Positions 43,301 through 55,300 of a stretch of 64,000 bases of DNA are shown piece after piece; position 1 is the first letter of the stretch; the number at the start of each line of letters is the position of its first letter. The stretch is from positions 123,678 to 187,677 of the forward strand of contig WBMW01001699.1 of NCBI GenBank assembly GCA_013396635.1, given 5' to 3'. The notes under the pieces were generated by a model. The model saw only the letters and a list, made by a program, of their open reading frames with translations, made no database searches and was not told where the DNA came from. The position numbers and the translations under genes are program-made. This DNA comes from Penelope pileata (taxonomy: Eukaryota; Chordata; Aves; Galliformes; Cracidae).

Positions 43301-46300
43301 GTCTGCCTGAAACTGAAGGAGCAATGTCTTCAAAAGTGCAAGCGGAAAAGGCACATATATTTACTATGCTTCCAAGAGCACAGGATTTTCTAGGTGCCTT
43401 TCTCTATTTTCAGTGTAAAGAAGTGAAGAGTTATTTAATGTTTCTCATTCATTGTAATACCTGCATCAGTGTTTTTCTTCACATACGTGATGATTTTTAG
43501 TTTTAAAAGCAGAATAAAGAAAAGGAAAATACAAAAATTCAGCCAAAGGGGGCAATTGCTGAAGTCCCAATCAAAATCTGGAACTTAAAAATGTCCTACA
43601 ATTACTCTTCCATTGATACTGCCTGATATTTATGTTAACCTTTGCAACTGGTTAACGAACACATACAGACTCCTATTATGAGTTCTCCCTTCATAAAACT
43701 TGACAAGTAATAGATCCATATGCATCTGTATGTTCTGTATGTTCTTGAAGGAGTTCATTTGAGTTAGCATTATACAGATAATTTCATAGTAAAAAAATCT
43801 CCATTCCCTAAAAAATATCCAAGAAGACTCTAAAAAGGGCACTCAGAGGGTTCTGCATTCTCTGCAAAAAAAATAAAAATAAAAATGCTATGATAGGACA
43901 TGACTCTTCGCACAGCACTGCCATTCCTCACATGGAGGAAATATCATCCTGCTTCATGTCATGTGTACTACAGACTGAGAATCTGGGCTAGGAAGGGAAA
44001 GGGAAGAATGAAGTCCCTCAAGACATCTCTCTAGGAGCCTAAGGAGAAACCCTCTTTGCACCAGTTTTATCTTCTGCAGGTGACCTGGCACAGAGGAGTC
44101 ATCTGCTTTCTTCAGCTGATTTGTGTTGCTTCCATTTGTTTTATGGTGCTGCAACCTAGATTTTTCCCATCTTCTGCCCATGAGCCATTCAAAGCCCCTT
44201 TCATTCTTTCTTGTTTCTTTACATAAGGGACCTGTAAGTGAGACTAAGAAGAAGTAGTATCATTTTCATGCATTTTGTAGCCTGAAAAAGCCTCAAGGGA
44301 AAGTTCTCTGGTCCCAGAAATAAGCAGAAACTGCTGGAAAGCAGAGACTGAAAGAAAAGAGCAATGCTGAAAAGCGAAGTTATGAAAAGATGGAAACCCA
44401 GGATGTAGTGATGCTGCAGTCACCAGTGCAGAAATGAGCAGCAAATGGAGGAAGTCTGGCACACTTCTGAAATGGTCTCTGGGAGGCTGTGCCACCTGCC
44501 ATTGGTGTCGGGAGGCTCTGGCCACAGTCCTCGGTTTGAAGCAGCCGTCCCAGGGACTGTGGGGCTTGTCTCATTTTCAGTGAGTACATTCCTAAAAGTC
44601 ATCGCACATACATAACATTTTGTTGCGCATATGTGTCATACTTTAGGTCCTGCTGCAGCAGGCTGATTCATCCTGGTGGGAAAGGATATGCATACACCAC
44701 ATACTTCAGGCAGATGGCCCTGTGAAAGCTATAAAACCTGCTGTTGTTTCAATCTCAGGTGGGGGGGAAACACAAAATACCTCAGGTATCCAAGAGGACA
44801 ACTAAGTAGTTTGAGGAGTTAATTTAGATTAACAGCCATAGCCTTTTAGACAAGAAAACTTCTGAAACGAAATCTAGTTGTGCTAAGCTTTGTTGAGGTC
44901 CTGAAAGGAGGCCTTTTCTAATAGTTTTTCCCCTGCCTTTCCTACCTACATCCTCAACAGAGCACAGCAGGACCAGAGCCTTGCCTGACCTCCATGATGC
45001 TATACTAATGGTGCCAGTGGAAAGACTGGCCATTTGAACCTTAAACCTTGCTGCAAAATTCATAATTTCAACCTCACATCCCCCTCAGGCTTCAGGGCAG
45101 AATTGTGAGAACATACAAGCATTATTCTGATGCTCCTGTATTGCTTTGCCATGACTGTTATGGGAGAGGGTTGGTTCCCCCACTGTCAGTGACCCCTTTG
45201 AGAACGGGACTTCGTGGTTGTCCTGGGCATGTTTTTATGCTCTGAAGAACTCACATTTCTCTCCAGATGAAAAACATAATTCCTGTTCCATAGATCTTCT
45301 GCATACTTGTCATCTACTGACTGTTACTTCACATTTCTCCTTGGAAAATAACGCTGATGAAGAGAGGCAGGCTCACTAAGCCTGACATTCTTAGGCCTCA
45401 TGAGCACAGTTCAATGGATATTACCATGGAGACAGAGCTACTATAATCAGATGTTAATCTTTACAAGGCAGCACCCAAAAGCCAGACACATATTCTGACC
45501 TCCGGATTGCTTTGGTTGCTGCTGACCAGGTAGAAGTTGCAGGACCCTAGAGACACCAAGAGGCTTTCCACTCATTTTCCTCACAGGTCTCTGTAAGGTT
45601 TGCCAGAAGCCATTCTTCCTTTTGTGAGGTGCTTTCAGTTGCATAGAGCCCTATGAGGCTCACTGCAATCACTTATTTTTTATTCATTATCTTCGTGCAG
45701 CTGCTACTGGGAGAAGTTGTGATGTAACATGATCTACAGTGTAGGCTGATGACATTCAGCTCTACCTCTCATTTTCATCAGAAGCAGACACAACCGTCAC
45801 CCGTCTCTCCCGACATTTGGCAGCGGCACGAATCTGAATTAATGACAGTTGGCTGAAGCTCAGTTGAAATAAGATGGAAGTGATACTGACTCTCAAGGAA
45901 AAGTAGGAGGAAGACCTGGCAAAGTTTGAAGCTGTTTCATCAGCTGAAGGAAGATAAAAGACCATTGTCAGAGTGACTGCAATTTCAGGTTTTGACTAGA
46001 TTCATCACTACGCCTAACCTCCCAGTCTGCAGAAACATCATTTATCACAGATAACTGCCTACAGTGTTCTCTCTTACCCTGTCAAATTCAGCTCTTACAT
46101 TACTCATTTATACTTTTATCGTTTCTAGGGCAGTGTGTTCTTGTGTAGGACAAGCAAGAAGCGGTTGGAAGCTGAGAGTGGCAGGTGAGGCAGACGCTTT
46201 GCTTCGAGTGTGGCAGCTTGCAGGGGTGTGTCTGCTGCTCCCAGTGACAGTGTGTGAGATTCGTGACACTGCGCTGTTTTACCAGACCTGACAGGACCTT

Positions 46301-49300
46301 TGTCCCCAGCTCCTTTAAATACTTTAAAGGGGGTTTCCATGCACTGAATTTTCCTGAGATGTTCTTAAGAAGGGCAAAGTTGGAGACTTTGGAATGGTGA
46401 ACCCCTGCCACCAAAGTGCAGACATCAGTTCTGACCTCCTCTGGAGAGGCAAAGGATGGTTCACCAGCGCTATGAAGGAAGTTACACCCTTTTAAGTGAT
46501 GCAGAAGGTGGAAAACACACTTCTCTTGCCTATGTTCATCTATGGTAGGAAGGAAAGGAAATGAACATTAAAAAGAAGGAGTTTTTCTTTAATGAGTGGT
46601 TTAGCCAAATATTATCAGCTAATTCAGTTCTTCTACACAGCTTCTGCAAAACCTGTGATTTGAGAGAGCAGAAGAGAGAGCCAGCCAACCCACCCACCAG
46701 CCCCAGGCACTTCACAATGGAGTGTATTCATACCTGCTGTCACGGTGCTGACTGTAGGGCACAGCAGATGTACCGAAGCTAGTTTTAAATCAGTAAATAT
46801 GTCCACGGGCTTTAAAGCATGCTAGTATGTAGGCTGGATAGCAGTGGTTGTCTAGCTACAGCACTGGGGAGCCAAGTGTGCCCTCTCACCCAACTTCTCA
46901 GGCAGGTTCCGCAGCCTGGGCAGAGCTCCAGGCTGCTGTGCTCTGCCTGCCAGCTGTGCTGTGCCACGAGCCTGATAGACACAACCATCCTATGCGCTTA
47001 GTCTTAAGCCAAAAACTATGCTGGAGGCTGGTACAAAGCTGTTTTTTCTTCAGGTGTTGTGGAGGAAAGAGACTGAAGCTGAATGTGCTTGTGGTAGACT
47101 CAGGATTGCTATGTAGCTATTTCTGCCAGGGCAGTTTGTGTCTTTAATGCTTCCTGACCCAGTTCCCTCAGGTGCTCGTGGCTGATATTTCGAAAACATT
47201 TAGGACAATGTCCTCCAGGGGGATGCAGGGGCCCTGGGCAAGGAGCAGGAGCCTGCACAGGAGGACATGAAGCACCATGTGTGCACTCGTTCACAGGGCA
47301 AGGGAGCTCCCCTGGAGCTATGCATGTGCCTTCTGCTAATGATGGCCCTGATAGCCAGACCCCATGGGTAACAGCAGAAAGAACTGAAGGCTGAAGATGA
47401 AGCAAAATATCTGTGGTTTTCACATGACATGTGTGCCCTCTGCTTTTCTGCCCCAGACCCTGTCTCAGCACCATGGGTGCAGCATTATGCGTTCTTGCCC
47501 CACATGGGTTCCTTGCAGACAATGGGGGCTGCAGGGCTTTTCCCTGTGCCTAAATATATCAGGGTTACCCAAAATAATGGGAAGAAGAATATTTCAGAGA
47601 ACTGGGGTAACAGTTTGGACAAGCACAACAAATTCCTCAGAGGAGCTTAGATTGTATTTGCCTTGTAAGTTCTTCTGGACATAGACCCTTCTTTTGTGCC
47701 ATTTGCACAGCACCTACCAGCATGGCATGGCACAGTTTATAACGAAAATTGCTTTATGTAGAGGGCTTTTTTAATATTTTCACCTCATCACACTGTGTTA
47801 GATGTTTGGCATGAAATTCCCCTTCAATTCATACAGAGCAAAGGATGGTTACATTTCTTATCTGTGCTCATTTTTAAATAAAAACTGGTGTCTTTGCTGC
47901 ATCTGATGCGTTTTGTGGTGTATTATTTACTTTCGTATATTATGACTATTCTAATAAGATGATTTATCTAATTTCTGGTATAATGTTATTGAAAAAATAA
48001 AATCTGCAAAGACATCATTAAAAACGCCAGGTTTTTTTGCTGGCCTTTGGAAACAAAATTTGTGGTTTATGTGCTGCTGCCATCTGGTGATTGTTCTCCT
48101 GAAATGCTGCACAAAACTGAACTGTAGCTGTGCAGAGAGGGATCAGTCCTTCAGCGTTATTCCAGTGAGAGGTATGTCTAAACTGATCTCTCTTACTTGC
48201 AAGACAGTTGTAGAAGTGTATTGTGTTTGGCTAGGAAATAAATATGAACCAGATCTTTCTTAACTCAGTTCACTTGTTCATCATCCCTTCTGCAATGTGG
48301 AAAGTGAATCTGTTACAGAAGATGTACAGGAGTATTAAAAGAGGTACTAAGAATAGACTTTTTTTTTGCATTTCAGTGGCAATAAGTAAAATGTTTATGT
48401 TCATAGTCAACAGCTGATAATCAGTGCAGTTGTCTGTGGGGCAGCTACTTCCAAGAGTAGGGAAAGACGACATGGTTTTTCTGCATACACAGAGACTGGT
48501 ATAAATAGCAACATTTATTTACCTAAAATGCTGAAAATTGTACAAAATAATTTCTTCTGGTTCAACAATGTTCAGTGAGCTTCAGAAAATCTCTAGATAA
48601 GATCACAAAAAAGGGTTGTTTGTGGCTTATGCAAAGTATATATTTTCAGTGGAGTTTTACTAGACCTTAGTGGCATGGGGCATGATACTTAAGATCAACA
48701 ATGCGTCTCCTCTGTGAATAGCAGAAGAAGGGGAGTAAGCTTCAGCAATTCTCCCGTAACAAGACCAGACCATCTGTAACTGCGTCATGCAGTTGACATA
48801 TTCCTCTAGCACGCAGCCAGCTATCGCTCCAGTGTCCTTTTCTGAGATGCTATAGTTAAGGCAGTGGAGGAGGGATAGTGCACCTAAATGGGAAGGATAC
48901 TAGTAGTTACCCAAAACAACTCCATTTCTATTTTCAAAGTGCAACACAAAAACATGTTTTTGAAACTCTGTTTTTATAAATAGAGTTGCAAAGTGTTGGG
49001 GAATGAAAGCCTTCGCATCTCTCACCTGCTCCTTCTAGAGGTGTAGTGCTGAGAAGCTTTGGTGAGCACCTTTAGTATTTGATGCCTGTGTTTGAGAAGC
49101 AAAATACAGAGTGGCTAGAACATAAGAAAATGTCTATTCAGTTCTAGCACTTCTGTGGACATAGTGGACATAGAGTGACCCTCATTCAATCCATCTCTTA
49201 CTGCATCTCTTACTTCCATTCAACTGTTGTTGATTTAAACTATTGCTGAATTGAAGTGATTTTCAAGCCCCAATCAGTGAGGTATTTATGTGTGCACTAA

Positions 49301-52300
49301 ACTCTGGGCATGGGAACATTACACAGTCTTAAGTCTGAGTCTAGTTTTCTTGCTGAATTTAGCGTGACTGTTTAAGCTGTAATGATGCTAGTGCCCTGAG
49401 AGTTTTGTGTGAGATTTCAAAGTGCCTTTGCTTATATAGCTTAGTGAAAAAACCAGACTAAACCCTTCAGACTTCTTTTTCCTTCCCCAAATATCTGACT
49501 ACATTGTATCTCCTCTGTGTTCTTTAGTCCCATGCATATAACAAATAGGTTTAGAAATGCTTAACCACATCAAGGTCCAGCAACATTTAAAGTACAAGAA
49601 TTTGAACAGCATTGCTGGGCTGCAATTGGCCATCCTGTTGTTTCCTATGACAGGACAAGAAATCCAAATTTTAATTTGTGAATTTAAATTTCAAATTAGC
49701 AGAAGTGCTCTTTCATTCAAAGTTTTTGTGCCTGCACTTCCCTAAGTAATCAAATGAGGTAGAAAACAAACACTGGAGTGCATTGATCAACATTAATTTG
49801 GTTCAGTAGACATGAAAAAAATGTGGTATTATTTACAAGCAATGCAGAAGTTCTCGTGGCATCTTTTCATGTTGTGAGTATTCTCCTGGCTGGAAACTGG
49901 AAAGGGGTTGTGCTGTTTGCAGCCAAGTCCGGAGAAAACCAGCTGCAGAGTCTTCAGAGGAACCCAGAATTGCACTCCAGCATTTATTTTTTTGCTAATT
50001 AGGGAATATTCTTTCATTAGTGGTAAACCTAGGATCCCAGTAGCTTCAGAAAGTTCCTGCACTGAAAGCTGCTGAAAATGGAAGTCACTGTATCTGCATG
50101 CAAATAAGGGGAGAGAGAAAGTCTCTTAATGAATTTGGATTGATCAAGTAAAGGGCTGGAAAGCTGTGGGACTTTTGGGATCTGGAAGGCATGTACTTTC
50201 TTATGTGATACAAAATGAAGCAGAAACCTGGTTAGTAAGTTCTTCAAACCTATTTTTATTTAAAATTCAGGAAGAATAGAAATGGGATGCAGGAGCTGAA
50301 CTATCCCAGTTCAATTAGCACAAAAAGGCAAAGAGCCAAGGTTTTCCTCACCAAGGTCTTCAGGGGCAATTCTCAGGTTTCCTCTTTCCAGCATAGCCAG
50401 ATGTATTCTCCACATAAGGCCCAGAGTTGCAATTTTTAGCTCACAGTTGAATACTGGTCTGCGTCTCTACTTCTTCTCCAAACATACTTTATCTTTCCTT
50501 TGTGTTATGCTCTGCATGTATTTGCAGGATCTCTATAGATGTGGGTGTCTCCACACACTTGGAGAACTGCGTGGAGCTCCATGAATAATGGATATTTTGG
50601 TTCAGTGTAGGAGCCAAATGATTGGGGAAAAATGTGGTTTGGGTAGACTAGAAATGAAAACATGTTTTCCTTAATGTTCAGGTGATTTAACTCATTTTTT
50701 GCACCTTTCCCCTTTCAGTTAAAAAATGCTTTTTTTCAGTAAAAAAAAAAAAAAGGTACATTTGAATGAGAAAGGAACACTTTAAAAACACTGAAATACA
50801 GTATGTAAATTTCACTGACCCTTCCCTCTATCTTTTTGGCCAACTTGTATCCTTCCTAAAGATATTCTCCCAGTTGCTGAAAGACTTAGTTCATTTTAAA
50901 GTAAGGAAATGCTGCTGTGAAATAGTGATAGCTGTGCTTTAGATACTAGCAACAGCATCCAGTCTGGACATTTTCAGAAAAATTGGTAGTGAGAGGAGTT
51001 AGTCCTTGGAGACCTAGTAGAAACTCAGACTACGGCTATCCTCACCAGGAACTACAGCCTGCCAAGAAAAGCTCTACTGTTTCCATTGGCCAACTAGCAG
51101 CTTTCATAAAGAGGGAAATGCTATTCCTCCAAAGAATGGCGTTAGGCATGCTCATATTTTCAGTCTCACTCCCTGTTTGGGACACTAGGTGGAAATGAAG
51201 TGACAGACTGGCCCAGCCCTCACCCAAAGCACATTTTCCCAGTATACAAATGCTGCCTTCCACTATGCAAATACTACCTGACTCTGGTATACAGACATTA
51301 AACCAAACTGTATTTAGATAGGTTGAAACTGAGCTGCCTTGTTTTGAACAGGATATTGAGTTTGATTTAATTTCGACCCAGCCCACAGAATGACCTGCCT
51401 TCTCAGCACAGCATTGCTCTGCGTTTCTCCCAGGTGTGTGTTGTTCAGCTTGAAGTCCTTGTGGGAGCACTTTGTGTGTTCCATCTCATCTTTTTAAAAC
51501 TCCTTATCTTCACCTATGTAGCTTTGATATGGCCTGGAACATTGGGTAGGCTCTCACATGTCAGTGTGGGATGCAATGATTAAATTAAGCATCTGAATGT
51601 ACTTTGAAAAGATCTGCAGCATGGACCATCAGAGACTTCACTTTACACAGATTGAGTGGGGAAGTTAAGCCTTTACTCTAGGAGTATTGGTTTATTACAC
51701 ATCTAACATGTAAGTAGGTGCAAATCAGATGCCTAATTCAGCTGAACATGAAATCACCATTTGACTGAACTTTTCTTGAGATGGTTCTCCTTCTGTATAT
51801 CTGTACTGTACTCTTTTAAGTTTTTATTTTGCTTACACAAAAACTGTAGAAACTGGATTAATTCTCAGAATAGTCATTAGGTCCTATCATATCATTTTTA
51901 AATACATATACAGGCTTTCATAGTGGTTTGAGCCTTGTTTTTTATTCAGTGAGAGCCGTGACAGCTGAGCACACAATACCTGTTTCCAGGGGAAATCGAC
52001 AGATACACACGGAGGTCTTTCTGTAGCCTAATTGACGTCACCCAGTCTTTGTTTCACCTTGTGTTGAAAAATCAGGCAAGAGAGCATCATGTCTTGGGTA
52101 GTTCTCTAGCTACTGCAGGAATATAAATGCGGGTGGGTGAGCTGGCTGGTTGTGATGCACAGACACAACTGACTGTCTTGCTGGAACAGATGCATTGCAT
52201 TTATTGCAATGAGTGAGCCAAACCTGGCAACAGCCACCTGGTTTTCACCAGGTCAGAAGGTGAATTCTAACAGCACTACTCTTCCATTAAGAGTTATGTT

Positions 52301-55300
52301 GGTTTTCCTACATGTATCCTGTGTGTCTCAGGATTAAAACAGACACCTTGGAACACTAAATAAACAGATGATAGCATGGTCTTCTAACTGCAGATTTAAA
52401 GCTTGAAGGTCACTTGTATCCCCTCATAGAGGGTCTTTCTCTTGTGGGGCATTATTCTGAATCTCTCAGTAGTTGAAACTATAGCAGCTGAAGCATTTCT
52501 ACTTTTCAAAATTTTACTAAGCCTTTATTTCTTCATTTTTATGTATGGAAAACTATAGACCAGACTGACACACTGGAAGCAACAGCTGGCAAAGATGCAA
52601 AGGGTAATTGAAACAGCTTTAAAAAAAGTTTAGAGAATATGTAGAGCCACGTCCCTGGGGGATAAGCTGAACCGTGATGTTGTTTGTGGGGAACTGCAAG
52701 GATGAGTTTTGAGACCACCCACAAAACAGGCATTTTTCAGCAGCTTCATTGCAAATTTTATAATGTGTGAGGATGGGAAAGACATATTTCTCATCTGAAA
52801 TAGGAAAGTGACTGATGTGTTGGTGATGATACCAAGTGATAATTCAAGTAATTCTTTATAAAAAAGGTAATATGTGGTTTTGCTTTTGCAGTTACTGTCT
52901 GCAAATAGATTGCGTGATTTTCATCAATTTATACCCAAGATATATTTAATAATGTCCATAGTTTCTTAATGTGTGAAAACATTATCTGTAGACATGTTTT
53001 TGCATTTTCCAGTTCACACAAAGGAGAATTAATAGCTCTTGGTGAACTGTCACATTTTCATGGATATAATGAGAAAATAAAAAGCCTTAGGACTCAGTAG
53101 CAGTTATGTATGCAAGTAAGAGAGGACATGTATCCGGAGTGTCTATCTCCATCCCTTTCCTTTCCTAGCACACTCCCTCAACTTACTTCCCATCCTCTGG
53201 CTCTGTTTTTGTGCCAGCTATTTGAGAAAGAAGGCACTGTAAGGATAAAGGTTATCTGAAAGTGCAGGTTATCCAAGGGCTGAGTTATCAGGATGTGTAG
53301 GATAACTGTGGGTTTACTCTCTAGCATTTGTACTTTTAAAGAGAGTTGGCTTATACTGATGAAATTGGATAGCTAATGGTGTATAATTTACTTGCAAAGT
53401 AAGAACAAAGTTTGTTGAAGCAGGAATTAATTTAGCCCCCTGAAGTGGCTGCTAGATTAGAACCCTCTGGAGTAGATCTAGAATCAGAAGTATATCTTGC
53501 TTTTATGCCTTGCCATGCAATCCTACGTGATTTCTACTCATTATTATGAATTCCTGTCCTCAAACCAAAAGTCAACAGATGTTCCTCGAAGTAAGGACAA
53601 CTAATCCAGTGAGAGACCAGGGCAGCTCCCTCTCCCTGCAGAAGTCACCTGGCTGAAGACTTTGAAACTACTGCAGGGCTGAGTGAGACTTGGCCTGAGC
53701 CAATTCTAGCAAACAACTGTCAAAAGACAACGTGCTTAGTGAAGGAAAACAAATGGCTGTCTTATTTATAGATTACTTACATTGCAAATGTTGTGAAAAT
53801 ATATCAAAGAATGAAATCTGCCACAGATGATTAAGCTGGTGGATAAGTGAGCATCATCAGCAGTCGCTATCCTGAGCACATTTTGTTGTTTATTCTGGTC
53901 ATAGCTGTATTGCAGCTTTTTGGGGAACAGCACCAGGGTTGAGAATATTTCTAGAAGTGGAAAATACACTTGAAGTGCATCTGGTTAGCTCTATGTTCAT
54001 TTTAGCCAAGTGCTGCTTTCTGCTTTTCTTTCTAATTTTTCTCCTCTTTCGTTTTCCCCAGCAGAGATGGTGGTGACAAGAACAAGCAGCTGCCAGTCAG
54101 ACAGCAGTGGGTTCATGGAGGAGCTGCCAGAACCCTTAATATTACAAGTAAGAAATCAACAATATTAGCCCCCAAGTCTATGAAAATTCTATAACCCTTG
54201 CACAAATAACAAGAACAAAAAAATGAAAAAATAAAAACAAACATGGAGTCATGAAAGCTTCATGAAAACAAATTCATCCTCCTAGAAAACCTCAGAGGGC
54301 AAGAAGTGTTCTCAGAGCTTTGTCCAACTCTTTCACCACACTAATGCATGGTTAGAAAAGGAATAAGACAAGAATCTTTGATTCTTTAGTTTGCTGGTAT
54401 TTAAAGATGCATTTAAAGAGGCTTCCTGGGCCCAGAGATGCCCAGAACAAAATAACAGTGGGCAAACATTTATGTCAGTAAAACTGTGATATTTCAATTC
54501 CTCTTTTTTTTTCTATTTTTTCATCTTTCTTTTTTATTCCTTTTTCTTTTTTTTTTCTTCAGAATGCATCTTTGTCAGGAAAGATGAATATTTTTTCTGA
54601 TCTCTACAACCAACAAACAGCTCTGTCACATAAGACAGAGTTTCCTCTGTTAAATCAAGATGATTGTGCTGCTGAAGTCTTCATCACAGCTTGTGAGAGC
54701 CTCTTGACAGTATCTAGACCAACAAAAGCATGCAGTGACCAGGAAGAAGAAATTTATCTTCTGCTAACTGCAGAAAATGATGAGCATCAGGCCTGTAATT
54801 CTGAGCTGCAGAGTTTTGTCCAAGAAAGAGTATGTGACATGGAGAAGGAGGAGCATAATTCTGGAAGAAAGCAACTGGAAAAAGAGGAATGCATGAAAAT
54901 AAAAGAGCATACTCCTTGTTTTAAGAGTGATACTCAGGATAAAGGAGATCCTGTCTCCTCAAAATTTGATTGCGACTTTTATTTCAGTACAGGACATAGA
55001 AACGTGAGTACAGCCTTCACTGAACTAAGTGATGCAAACCCTGAAGTCATTACTGAAAGCAAACTCAGAGGTGATGATAAAGGTGAGAGATACCTGACTG
55101 AAATGGACATTGGAGCTGCATGTCATGAAAATGCCAACACAGACAGTACAGAACGTGTTGAAGGACCGTGGTGGGGTATGGAAGCGGTCATCAAAGATGG
55201 TGCCCTACTTGCAGCAAATGAGGAGACAAACAGGCAGAAGTTCTGCAAAATGGGCAATGATACAAAAAATAGGAGATGCTATTCCAAAAGGGGATTCCCA

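Larger units (their letters stand above)
38500..54061 (+). other. ITPRID1 intron 5 (15.6 kb, longest recognised intron)
   Basis: It holds mariner copy B (40344-40840), the L2-like relic (45674-45960) and simple repeats. Phase 1 on both sides is consistent with no missing exon, but a phase-1 symmetric exon could be overlooked. No conserved protein segment was recognised. Confidence 0.7.

Noticed and set aside
47109..47684. Overlapping ORFs of 95-137 codons on both strands
   Set aside because: They arise in a GC-richer intronic stretch. No recognisable domain and no splice structure.
51042..51470. 142-codon minus-strand ORF
   Set aside because: Low-complexity translation with no family resemblance, inside intron 5.
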